Part shown: positions 6,776-12,652 of the stretch, in pieces
Layout of the letters: every line of letters starts with the position of its first letter
Position numbering within the stretch: the stretch's first letter is position 1
Source: Chloroflexota bacterium
GTDB taxonomy: Bacteria > Chloroflexota > Anaerolineae > Anaerolineales > DRMV01
DNA length: 12,652 bases
Assembly (NCBI GenBank): GCA_013154225.1
Contig: JAADCW010000053.1
Location: 1 to 12,652, forward strand
Reading direction: 5' to 3'
Program-made: the position numbers and the translations under genes
The notes under the pieces: generated by a model
The model's input: only the letters and a program-made list of their open reading frames with translations
Databases searched by the model: none
Told to the model about the DNA's origin: nothing

Positions 6776-7961
6776 CATCCTCATCGTCGAAGACGAAACC
6801 CACGCCCGGCAGTACATTGCCGCTTTCCTACAAGAGCAGGGGTACGAGGTCACCGAAGCCCCAACCTACGCAGAGGCCATGGAAGCCCTCCGCGCGGGCA
6901 AGGGTGACATTGTGCTTCTGGATATCCAACTTCCCGATGCCTACGGTTTGACCTTGCTGGAAGAGACGGCAGATTGGCCCAATCGTCCGCCGGTTATCGT
7001 GATTACCGGTTATGGCGATATTGAGACCGCAGTAGATGCCATGCGGAATGGCGCTTATGATTTTCTCCCCAAGCCGGTGAAATTTCAGCGCCTGATGAGT
7101 TCCCTCAAAAGGCTGGAAGAAATCGTGGCCATGCGGCGGGAATTGGCGCTGTGGCGCAGTCAACAGTCCAGCCTGACGGAAGACCTGTTTCGAGGCGCGA
7201 GCCCGGCCATGCGCCGTGTGTTAGAGGAAGCCCGCCGAGCGGCTGAGGCTTCGGTTTCGGTGCTCATAACCGGCGAGACCGGCACGGGCAAAGAGGTGCT
7301 GGCGCGTTACATCCACCAAATTGGTCCGCGCAAAGAGAAGCCTTTTGTGCCCATCAACTGCGCCGCGGTGCCTGATACCATGTTGGAATCGGAGCTCTTC
7401 GGCTATGAGGCTGGCGCGTTTACCGGCGCAACCAAACGCAAACCAGGGCTGATGGAAATTGCCGACGGCGGTATTCTCTTTTTGGATGAAATTGCTTCAA
7501 TGCCCTTGGATATGCAAGCCAAACTCCTGCGCGCGTTGGAAAACAAGGTCATTCGGCGCATGGGCGGCACCAAATGGATCCCGGTGGACATCCAAATCGT
7601 CGCGGCTTCTAACCGAGATTTGGCGCAACAGATCCGCGAGGGCAAATTCCGCGAAGATCTCTATTACCGTCTCAAAGTGGTGGATCTGCATCTGCCGCCC
7701 CTGCGGGAGCGTAAGGAAGAGATCCCGGTGTTGGTGGGCCGCTTTATTCGCGAACTCGCTCCCAGCATGGGGAAGGACGTGCAACACATCACCCCGCGCG
7801 CGCTGGAAGCCCTCAAAGCCTATGATTGGCCGGGCAACATTCGCCAACTGCGTAATGTCATCGAGCGCGGGTTGCTGTTTTGCGATACCGACACGTTAGA
7901 TTTGCAGCATCTTTCTCCTGAAATTCTGCAAGCCTACCGCCACGCCGCGCATACGCCGTAG
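6765..7961 (+). CDS. NtrC-type sigma-54 activator lacking a DNA-binding domain
   Basis: This 398-residue response regulator remodels sigma-54 RNA polymerase by ATP hydrolysis when phosphorylated. The receiver domain (1-120) has the acidic pair Glu9/Asp10, phospho-acceptor Asp53, Thr81 and Lys103. The AAA+ domain (about 141-375) has Walker A GETGTGKE (170-177), the sigma-54-contacting loop GAFTGA (217-222), Walker B GILFLDE (236-242), FREDLYYRLKV (295-305) and the sensor II motif WPGNIRQL (355-362). The chain ends about 36 residues after sensor II with LSPEILQAYRHAAHTP, so the Fis-type helix-turn-helix that normally follows is absent; usual family length is about 440-480. The stop is clean, with an intrinsic terminator downstream. 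ATG 6765 is preferred because AGGAG lies 9 bases upstream; the ATG at 6759 is too close to it. Confidence 0.95.
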   Translation: MAYNILIVEDETHARQYIAAFLQEQGYEVTEAPTYAEAMEALRAGKGDIVLLDIQLPDAYGLTLLEETADWPNRPPVIVITGYGDIETAVDAMRNGAYDFLPKPVKFQRLMSSLKRLEEIVAMRRELALWRSQQSSLTEDLFRGASPAMRRVLEEARRAAEASVSVLITGETGTGKEVLARYIHQIGPRKEKPFVPINCAAVPDTMLESELFGYEAGAFTGATKRKPGLMEIADGGILFLDEIASMPLDMQAKLLRALENKVIRRMGGTKWIPVDIQIVAASNRDLAQQIREGKFREDLYYRLKVVDLHLPPLRERKEEIPVLVGRFIRELAPSMGKDVQHITPRALEALKAYDWPGNIRQLRNVIERGLLFCDTDTLDLQHLSPEILQAYRHAAHTP

Positions 7962-8020
7962 TGCCTGCTGAGTCAATCCCACGTGGTGTTACGAGCCGCA
8001 AGCAGAACGGTACTCATACC

Positions 8021-8050
8021 AACCCCTCTCCCTTTGAGAGAGGGGTTTTT
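8021..8050 (+). terminator. Intrinsic terminator of the rpoN-kinase-activator operon
   Basis: AACCCCTCTC (8021-8030) pairs perfectly with GAGAGGGGTT (8038-8047) around a seven-base loop, and the stem is followed by a run of T. It lies 59 bp after the activator stop and between two convergent genes. The T-run is on the plus strand only, so termination should be strongest for the rpoN operon. Confidence 0.88.
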
Positions 8051-8093
8051 CTGTGCCCACGTAAAATTTGTGGGTAGATGTTTGGCCGAAGCG

Positions 8094-8510
8094 TTACGCG
8101 CGGGTTTTGAGGCGTTCGTAAGCCTGTTCCCAGGCGGGGTCCAGTTTCAACCGTTTGGGCACTTTGACATGTCCCACGTGGGTGAAAACCTGCCCTGCCA
8201 GCCGAGCGATTTCGTCCCAGTCTTGCGAAAGGGTTGCGGCTTCCATTTCGCGCTGCAACTGCCCTGCCCAGCGCCATTCCCTGCGGAAGCGGTCGGCTTT
8301 GAGCCAATAGCCCCGTTTTTCCCACGGGGTGGTGGTTTCCTCAATGGTGGCATCTACCGCGCCCAGCAGTTCGGCAATGAAAGCCGCCAGGTTGAGGGTG
8401 CGTTCGTCGGGGCGGGTTTGCACCATGAGTTCCCGCAGGGCCCAGCCTAACATTTGCAACAAACGCCGACGGCGCTTGCCAACGCCGTCGGTTTGAATCA
8501 CTCGGCTCAT
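8094..8510 (-). CDS. Small charged helical protein of unknown function
   Basis: I do not recognise this 138-residue protein. It starts with a basic patch (GKRRRRLLQ, 11-19), then a likely helix LGWALRELMVQ (21-31) and a stretch LNLAAFIAELLGAVDATIEETTTPWEK (39-65). Further charged, tryptophan-bearing helices follow, such as WLKADRFRREWRWAGQLQREME (69-90) and DWDEIARLAGQV (98-109). The chain ends on KVPKRLKLDPAWEQAYERLKTRA. It appears soluble, all-alpha, without cysteines or a signal peptide. ATG 8510 has AAGGAG five bases upstream, and a strong promoter lies just beyond, so it is very likely a real gene. It is divergent from the feo operon with 204 bp between; whether it has a role in iron handling is unknown. 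The frame extends upstream to 8645 but that part runs through the promoter. Confidence 0.8.
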   Translation of the reverse strand: MSRVIQTDGVGKRRRRLLQMLGWALRELMVQTRPDERTLNLAAFIAELLGAVDATIEETTTPWEKRGYWLKADRFRREWRWAGQLQREMEAATLSQDWDEIARLAGQVFTHVGHVKVPKRLKLDPAWEQAYERLKTRA

Positions 8511-8540
8511 GACAACTCCTTGTGAAGAAATGCGAGGGGA

Positions 8541-8569
8541 ATTATAATCGCAAACTCGCAAGTTCCCAA
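8541..8569 (-). promoter_or_regulatory. Sigma-70-type promoter of the 138-residue protein gene
   Basis: On the minus strand TTGGGA (8564-8569) and TATAAT (8541-8546) are separated by 17 bp, the ideal spacing, with a perfect -10. The start would be near 8534, about 25 bases before the ATG at 8510, leaving just enough leader for the AAGGAG site. The -35 overlaps the left arm of the dyad at 8563-8584. Confidence 0.75.
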
Positions 8570-8584
8570 CAATCCCCGTGGGAA
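8563..8584. promoter_or_regulatory. Dyad between the divergent promoters, possible operator
   Basis: TTCCCA (8563-8568) and TGGGAA (8579-8584) form a perfect inverted repeat with a 10-bp spacer. The left arm covers the -35 of the minus-strand promoter, and the right arm sits about where a -35 for the feo promoter would be. An additional 8-bp palindrome ATGATCAT (8590-8597) touches the feo extended -10. Either could be an operator for an iron regulator of the Fur or DtxR type, but neither matches the consensus of those regulators as I know it. Confidence 0.35.
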
Positions 8585-8596
8585 TTTTTATGATCA

Positions 8597-8605
8597 TGGT
8601 ATAAT
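8597..8605 (+). promoter_or_regulatory. Extended -10 promoter of the feo operon
   Basis: The sequence TGG-TATAAT is a perfect extended -10 element on the plus strand. No recognisable -35 is found at 16-18 bp (that position reads about CGTGGG), consistent with an extended -10 promoter or one that needs an activator. Transcription would start near 8612, about 100 bases before the feoA1 start at 8715. Confidence 0.65.
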
Positions 8606-8714
8606 TTATTCGCCCTGCTGAGGGCACAAAAGCATACAGAACCACAGTGCGCCGCTCTGCGAATGCTGGGGGGGCGCCCTGTTACACCTCAAAAGGACGT
8701 CGGAGGACATCGTT
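8606..8714 (+). other. Leader of the feo operon with two small hairpins
   Basis: The roughly 100-base untranslated leader begins with the hairpin GCCCT-GCTG-AGGGC (8612-8625), essentially at the predicted transcription start. A second possible stem pairs GCGCC (8649-8653) with GGCGC (8673-8677), next to a run of seven G. I recognise no known riboswitch class. The leader ends with the GGAGG ribosome binding site at 8702-8706. Confidence 0.4.
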
Positions 8715-8981
8715 GTGGCCATGACCAAGCAAGTGCCGTTGAGCAATCTTGCGCCAGGGCAAAAAGGCACCATCATTGCCATCCGTAGCCGCGGCCCTTT
8801 GCGCCGCCGCTTGTTGGATATGGGCATGGTGCGTGGCGAAACTGTGTACGTGGAACGGGTGGCACCCCTGGGCGACCCGGTGGAATATTCTGTCAAGGGG
8901 GCTCACCTTTCGTTGAGGCGGCGCGACGCGGCAAACATTATCGTTGAGGTCCCTTCCCAAGAGGACGAAGACCATGACTGA
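8715..8981 (+). CDS. feoA: FeoA domain protein, first copy
   Basis: FeoA is a small SH3-like cytoplasmic protein that associates with the ferrous iron transporter FeoB. The 88-residue product has the standard FeoA layout: PLSNLAPGQKGTI (8-20), the helix-forming GPLRRRLLDMGMVRGETVYV (27-46), RVAPLGDPVEYSVKGAHLSLRRRDAANIIVE (48-78), and an acidic tail (EDEDHD). The start is the GTG at 8715, with GGAGG 8 bases upstream; the ATG two codons later is 14 bases from that site. The last 8 bp overlap the start of the second feoA, indicating translational coupling. First gene of feoA1-feoA2-feoB-feoC. Confidence 0.92.
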   Translation: MAMTKQVPLSNLAPGQKGTIIAIRSRGPLRRRLLDMGMVRGETVYVERVAPLGDPVEYSVKGAHLSLRRRDAANIIVEVPSQEDEDHD

Positions 8982-9240
8982 TCGCGCCATGCCTTTGACC
9001 ATGCTTCCCCCTGGGCGGGCTGGACGAATTGTGGAGATCCACGCCGGGCAGCGCCTCAAACAGCGCCTGGTCGGCATGGGTTTGGCGCCAGGGAACACGG
9101 TGCAAGTGCTCCAAGATAATGGGGGGCCATTGCTTTTGGCTGTGGGCGAAAGCCGTATTGCCTTGGGGCGCGGGATGGCGCACAAAATCCTGGTCCAGTC
9201 TGTTCCCCTTCCAACCCCGCGTGGAGAGTTTGCCCCATGA
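8974..9240 (+). CDS. feoA: FeoA domain protein, second copy
   Basis: This is a second, diverged 88-residue FeoA-domain protein: PLTMLPPGRAGRIVEI (7-22), QRLKQRLVGMGLAPGNTVQVL (26-46), then GPLLLAVGESRIALGRGMAHKILVQ. It is the same length as its neighbour but differs over most positions, so it is a long-standing paralogue and not a recent duplication. It may form a hetero-oligomer with the first FeoA or contact a different face of FeoB; this is inference. The ATG at 8974 overlaps the feoA1 stop by 8 bp and has AGAGGA 8 bases upstream. Its own stop overlaps the feoB start by 4 bp (ATGA), so all three are coupled. Confidence 0.92.
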   Translation: MTDRAMPLTMLPPGRAGRIVEIHAGQRLKQRLVGMGLAPGNTVQVLQDNGGPLLLAVGESRIALGRGMAHKILVQSVPLPTPRGEFAP

Positions 9241-11438
9241 GCCAACCCCGCCGTCTGCGGGTTGCCTTGGCTGGTAACCCCAACGCCGGAAAGAGCACGG
9301 TTTTCAATGCCCTCACCGGTTCGCACCAACACGTGGGTAATTGGCCGGGCAAAACCGTGGAGAAAAAAGAGGGCAGTTTCCGCTATCGTGACCTGTGGGT
9401 GGATATCATTGACCTCCCTGGCACGTATAGCCTTTCGGCTTATTCCCCTGAAGAGCGCATTGCCCAAGAATTCATCACCCAAGAGCATCCCGACGTGGTG
9501 GTCAACGTGGTGGATGCTTCTAACCTGGAACGCAACCTGTATCTCACCGCGCAGCTGTTGGAAATTGGCGTGCCGCTGATCATCGTGCTCAATATGACCG
9601 ACGTTGCGGAGCAGTTGGGCTATAAGATCGACGTGGCGCGCTTTTCGCAATTGTTGGGTGTGCCCGTGATTCCTGCTGTGGCCAGCAAAGGGGAAGGTAT
9701 GGAGGTCCTGCGGGAATATCTCTATCAGGCCGCGCAGGATCCCTCGCAGTTTGCCCCGCCCCATGCGCTGGTGCAGTATGAGCACGAAATGGAACGCTCG
9801 GTGCGTCAGCTGACCGAAGCCCTCCAGGGCTTGAGCGATTTGCAGGGCTATCAGCCCCGTTGGTTGGCGGTCAAACTCATTGAAGGCGACACGCAGGCCC
9901 ACGACATCGTTGCCCACGCGCCCGGCGGGGATGAAGTGCTGGCCCTGCTGGACAAAATCATGGACAAGCTCCGCCGCACCTATGGCGAAGACGTGGATAT
10001 TGTGCTGGCCGATGCGCGCTATGGCTTTGTGCGGGGGTTGACCCGCCAGGTGCTGACCCTGCCCAAACAGCCGCCGCGCACCCTTTCTGACCGCATTGAC
10101 CAAATCGTCACCAACCGTTGGCTGGGCATTCCGCTGTTCCTCTTTCTGATGTATTTGATGTTCAACCTGGTGCAGCGGGTTTCTGCCCCCTATATGGATT
10201 GGATTGATAGCCTGTTCAGCGGCCCGGTGCCCCAATGGACCCTGGCCGCCCTTCATGCCCTCCATGCGCCTGACTGGCTTTCTTCCCTGGTGGTGGACGG
10301 TGCCATCGCGGGCGTGGGCAGTGTGTTGGTCTTTGTTCCCAGCCTGATGGTGATGTTTTTTGCCCTGGCATTTATGGAAGACAGCGGCTATCTTGCCCGC
10401 GCGGCTTTTGTGATGGACAAGATGATGGGTTTCTTAGGGCTCAATGGCCGGGCGTTCATCCCCATGATCCTTGGTTTTGGGTGCAACGTGCCCGCGGTGT
10501 ATGCCACCCGCACCATTGAGAATCGCGGCGCGCGCATTCTGACCGGTTTGCTGATTCCTTTTATGTCGTGCTCTGCACGCTTGCCCGTGTATGTGGTTTT
10601 TGGGATGGCGTTCTTTGGCGCAAAGGCTGGGCTGGTGGTGTGGTCCCTTTACCTCATTGGCATTGCCACCGCCGCAATTGCGGGCTGGGCCCTCGCGCGT
10701 TGGGTGTTCCCCGAGGTGCATCAGAGCGTCTTTGTGCTGGAACTACCGCGCTATCGCCTGCCGACCTGGCAGGGGTTGTGGCTGCATACCTGGGAGCACA
10801 CGTCGGAATTTGTGCGCAAGGCAGGTACGGTAATTCTGGGTATTTCGGTTTTGCTGTGGTTCCTGCTCAATCTGCCTTGGGGCGTAACCGACCCTCGTGA
10901 AAGTTATTTTGGTCGGGTGAGCGGCGCGCTTGCGCCGGTGTTTGAACCCGCTGGCTTTGGCACGTGGCAGGCCGCAGGTGCGCTGGTTTCTGGGTTTGTG
11001 GCCAAAGAGGTGGTGATTTCCACCATGTCGCAAATTTATGTGGGCGAGCAGGAAGCGCGCATGGGGGAAAGTGCTACGCCGTTGAATTGGCGTGAAGACG
11101 CGCGCGCCATTGTCGCGGGTTTCCTGGAAGCCACGCGCGACGCGGGCAAGGCTTTTTTGGATGTGCTGACGCCTGGGGTGAGTCTCTTCCCCCATGATGA
11201 AGGGGCTCAGCGTGAGACTGCCTTGAGCCGGGCTTTGCACAACGCGTTCACACCCCTCAGTGCCTTTGCCTTTTTGGTGTATGTGTTGCTTTACACGCCC
11301 TGCGCGGCGACCATCGCCGCCCAGGCCCAGGAATATGGCTGGCGATGGGCTGGCTTTTCGGTGCTGTTGGGGTTGACCACGGCCTGGGTGCTGGCTGTGG
11401 CGGTGTTCCAGATTGGCCGCTTGCTGGGGTGGGGGTGA
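9237..11438 (+). CDS. feoB: Ferrous iron transporter FeoB
   Basis: FeoB imports Fe2+ across the inner membrane, with an N-terminal GTPase that controls the channel. The 733 residues begin with the G domain: G1 GNPNAGKS (13-20), switch region GKTVEKKEG (38-46), G3 DLPG (59-62), G4 NMTD (119-122). The GDI-like helical domain covers about 175-275, with ADARYGFVRGL at 258-268. The membrane part from about 295 carries both conserved gate motifs, GFGCNVPA (413-420) and PFMSCSARLPVY (441-452), the segment EDSGYLARAAFVMDKMM (381-397), and GFVAKEVVISTM (586-597). Length is typical for the family (about 700-770). All GTPase motifs and both gate cysteines are intact, so it should be functional. It sits directly after two feoA genes and 3 bp before feoC. 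Confidence 0.97.
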   Translation: MSQPRRLRVALAGNPNAGKSTVFNALTGSHQHVGNWPGKTVEKKEGSFRYRDLWVDIIDLPGTYSLSAYSPEERIAQEFITQEHPDVVVNVVDASNLERNLYLTAQLLEIGVPLIIVLNMTDVAEQLGYKIDVARFSQLLGVPVIPAVASKGEGMEVLREYLYQAAQDPSQFAPPHALVQYEHEMERSVRQLTEALQGLSDLQGYQPRWLAVKLIEGDTQAHDIVAHAPGGDEVLALLDKIMDKLRRTYGEDVDIVLADARYGFVRGLTRQVLTLPKQPPRTLSDRIDQIVTNRWLGIPLFLFLMYLMFNLVQRVSAPYMDWIDSLFSGPVPQWTLAALHALHAPDWLSSLVVDGAIAGVGSVLVFVPSLMVMFFALAFMEDSGYLARAAFVMDKMMGFLGLNGRAFIPMILGFGCNVPAVYATRTIENRGARILTGLLIPFMSCSARLPVYVVFGMAFFGAKAGLVVWSLYLIGIATAAIAGWALARWVFPEVHQSVFVLELPRYRLPTWQGLWLHTWEHTSEFVRKAGTVILGISVLLWFLLNLPWGVTDPRESYFGRVSGALAPVFEPAGFGTWQAAGALVSGFVAKEVVISTMSQIYVGEQEARMGESATPLNWREDARAIVAGFLEATRDAGKAFLDVLTPGVSLFPHDEGAQRETALSRALHNAFTPLSAFAFLVYVLLYTPCAATIAAQAQEYGWRWAGFSVLLGLTTAWVLAVAVFQIGRLLGWG

Positions 11439-11441
11439 GCC

Positions 11442-11732
11442 ATGTTGTTGACTTTGTGGCAACGCCTCCGCGCGGCAGAGGAAGAGGGCCGGGTGCTTTC
11501 GTTGGAGCAACTCGCACACGACCTGGACACGGATGTGGACTCGGTGCGGCAAATGTTGGAAGTGCTGGCTTGGGAAGGCAAAGTCCAACGGGTGGAATCT
11601 ACGGGGTGTGGTTTGGCTGAGGAAGGTGGCTGTGCAGCATGTCCTTTGAACAAAATTTGCACCCGAGGCGTGACACATCATCAGGAAGGGTTCATCCTTG
11701 CGCTGCACAGCGTGCCTCGTGGTCGTTCGTGA
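11442..11732 (+). CDS. feoC: FeoC-like winged-helix protein with Cys cluster
   Basis: FeoC-type proteins are small winged-helix proteins encoded after feoB; in enterobacteria FeoC binds an iron-sulfur cluster and affects FeoB stability. The 96 residues start with a winged-helix half (about 1-53: LSLEQLAHDLDTDVDSVRQMLEVLAWEGKVQRV). A four-cysteine cluster follows: Cys56, Cys64, Cys67 and Cys73, spacing C-x7-C-x2-C-x5-C, suited to a [4Fe-4S] centre that could sense iron or oxygen. The ATG is 3 bp after the feoB stop, with a GGGGGTGA stretch just upstream as a G-rich ribosome binding site. Whether it binds DNA or only FeoB cannot be told from sequence. It ends the operon; a terminator lies about 60 bp downstream. 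Confidence 0.85.
   Translation: MLLTLWQRLRAAEEEGRVLSLEQLAHDLDTDVDSVRQMLEVLAWEGKVQRVESTGCGLAEEGGCAACPLNKICTRGVTHHQEGFILALHSVPRGRS
11616..11630 (+). repeat. Short direct repeat, copy 1 (inside feoC)
   Basis: GCTGAGGAAGGTGGC is found here and again at 11907-11921. The similarity extends upstream as GTGGTT before both copies, with a 2-bp length difference. This copy encodes residues leading into the FeoC cysteine cluster. Confidence 0.5.
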
Positions 11733-11789
11733 GGGGAAGCGTAAAGACCGCGCGTGTTGGCTGTGCTGCAAAAGTGTTTCTGAAAACAA

Positions 11790-11829
11790 CAATCCCCGCC
11801 GTGGCGATGGCCTGGCGGGGATTGCTTTT
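11790..11829. terminator. Bidirectional intrinsic terminator between feoC and the membrane protein gene
   Basis: CAATCCCCGCC (11790-11800) pairs perfectly over 11 bp with GGCGGGGATTG (11814-11824), leaving a 13-base loop. CTTTT follows on the plus strand, and TTGTTTTC follows when read on the minus strand, so it can end both the feo operon and the convergent gene ending at 11923. Confidence 0.85.
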
Positions 11830-11906
11830 AGGGCTTTGTTGCCGATGGGGCAGTGTGAGGGCTGTGGGGCATGTGGCCCCATGTTCACGCCTGAGGGGGC
11901 GTGGTT

Positions 11907-11921
11907 GCTGAGGAAGGTGGC
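11907..11921 (+). repeat. Short direct repeat, copy 2 (after the terminator)
   Basis: Second copy of the 15-base sequence found at 11616-11630, 291 bp downstream, in the gap just beyond the 3' end of the minus-strand membrane protein gene. A remnant of a local duplication of the feoC 3' part is possible, but chance is not excluded at this length. Confidence 0.45.
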
Positions 11922-11922
11922 C

Positions 11923-12618
11923 TCAGACCTGGCGTGGGCCATGTTGCGCTGGCGCCGCGCTATAGAGGGGTTCGTAAGTAGGTTCGGGAGAGGGAGGCGG
12001 GGTGGGCGTGCGCCGTCGGGTGGGCCGTGAAGCGGCCACAGCTCGGGGCGCGGCCGCGGCTGGCCGCGGTGAAGGGGTCGGCCGTACCCGTCGAGAGGGC
12101 GCTGCAGCCCTGGGGGCGATTTCGGCCTGGGAGAACAACCGTGGCCCCGCGGTGGAGATGGTGCCGATGATAAGCACCCGTACCAGCCAAACCAGCACAG
12201 CTACGAAAATCGGCACGGTTTTCAACAGCATCTCTTGATCCACCACCGCGCTGCCCGCGGATGTGTGGCTGAGGATGGCAATGGAGACGCCCCACCACGT
12301 CAGCATGGCGTTCATCGTGGCGGCCAAAAGCCACGCGCCCAGCAGATACCACACTTCTTGAATGGGGCCGTCGGCTTCTTCGGGGGTGAACAACCGGGCA
12401 ATGCCTGCAAAGTCAATGCCGCAGAATGCAATGGCCAAAATGGTGGACCATTTGATACCCGCGAACCGCATATCGCCCAGTAAATCGTGAAGAGCGAAAT
12501 CAGTCGTGCTGTAATTGAAAGCCTCGAAGAACAGCAAAGCGGCGAAAATCAGTACCCCAAACATTTGCCCCCGCCGCAGGGGAAATTGCCGCAGAGAAAA
12601 ACCTTGCCACCAACGCAT
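11923..12618 (-). CDS. Four-helix membrane protein with Pro/Ala/Arg-rich tail, function unknown
   Basis: I do not recognise a family for this 231-residue protein. A short basic N-terminus (MRWWQGFSLRQFPLRRGQ) is followed by four likely membrane segments at about 19-36, 56-77, 88-117 and 132-156. A long hydrophilic tail (about 157-231) is rich in Pro, Ala and Arg and ends PSPEPTYEPLYSAAPAQHGPRQV. Under the positive-inside rule the basic N-terminus and the Arg-rich tail would both be cytoplasmic, consistent with an even number of helices. Between helices 2 and 3 is GIARLFTPEEADGP. ATG 12618 has AAGGAGG six bases upstream, so the in-frame start at 12651 is not used. Its promoter is outside the window. 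The tail-coding DNA is very G+C-rich with local inverted repeats. A scaffold or adaptor role of the tail would be a guess. Confidence 0.75.
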   Translation of the reverse strand: MRWWQGFSLRQFPLRRGQMFGVLIFAALLFFEAFNYSTTDFALHDLLGDMRFAGIKWSTILAIAFCGIDFAGIARLFTPEEADGPIQEVWYLLGAWLLAATMNAMLTWWGVSIAILSHTSAGSAVVDQEMLLKTVPIFVAVLVWLVRVLIIGTISTAGPRLFSQAEIAPRAAAPSRRVRPTPSPRPAAAAPRAVAASRPTRRRTPTPPPSPEPTYEPLYSAAPAQHGPRQV

Positions 12619-12652
12619 CTCAAGCCTCCTTTTTTGTTTTCCAGGGAACAAA

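Noticed and set aside
8682..10265. 527-codon open frame antisense to feoA and feoB
   Set aside because: Shadow frame created by high G+C content; the plus strand encodes intact FeoA and FeoB motifs.
10957..10975. Sigma-54-like TTGGCAC inside feoB
   Set aside because: Only the -24 half matches; the -12 region reads CAGGC and the site is within coding sequence.
10743..11942. 399-codon open frame antisense to feoB and feoC
   Set aside because: Low-complexity His/Gln/Pro-rich product crossing the terminator; no start signals.
1..12652. tRNA, rRNA, CRISPR, insertion sequence, attachment site or replication origin
   Set aside because: I looked for cloverleaf-like arms, regularly spaced repeats, transposase motifs and iteron-like repeats and saw none that I could support.

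Overview
The window is a stretch of chromosome-like DNA, G+C-rich by eye, carrying densely packed housekeeping and regulatory genes. There is no sign of phage, plasmid, insertion sequence or CRISPR. The gene styles suggest a member of Chloroflexota, perhaps Anaerolineae: a bacterial TrmFO, a GcvT/YgfZ-like protein without cysteine, a FabL-type reductase, and a tandem feoA-feoA-feoB-feoC operon. This placement is recollection-based inference and was not tested.

Layout. (1) Positions 1-2887, minus strand: trmFO (tRNA m5U54 methylation), then a GcvT/YgfZ-family folate-binding protein with its own promoter, then the N-terminal part of a FabL-like enoyl-ACP reductase cut by the window edge. (2) Positions 2888-3359: a 472-bp intergenic region holding two face-to-face matches to the sigma-54 (-24/-12) promoter consensus, one reading right into rpoN and one reading left towards trmFO. 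(3) Positions 3360-7961, plus strand: an overlapping three-gene operon of rpoN (with an inserted zinc ribbon), a soluble PAS-GAF-PAS histidine kinase, and an NtrC-type sigma-54 activator that has no C-terminal DNA-binding domain. A clear intrinsic terminator follows. (4) Positions 8094-8510, minus strand: a small conserved-looking protein of unknown function with a strong sigma-70-type promoter, divergent from region 5. (5) Positions 8715-11732, plus strand: feoA1-feoA2-feoB-feoC, a ferrous iron uptake operon, closed by a bidirectional terminator. (6) Positions 11923-12618, minus strand: a four-helix membrane protein with a Pro/Ala/Arg-rich tail, function unknown.

The most interesting part is the sigma-54 module. 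The sigma factor, sensor kinase and AAA+ activator are translationally coupled in one transcript, and a near-perfect sigma-54 promoter lies directly upstream. This points to positive autoregulation of the whole circuit. The activator lacks the usual Fis-type helix-turn-helix, so it would have to act from solution without an enhancer site, as is known for FlgR of Helicobacter. The mirrored second sigma-54 site would make transcription of trmFO and of the rpoN operon compete for the same 50 bp of DNA.
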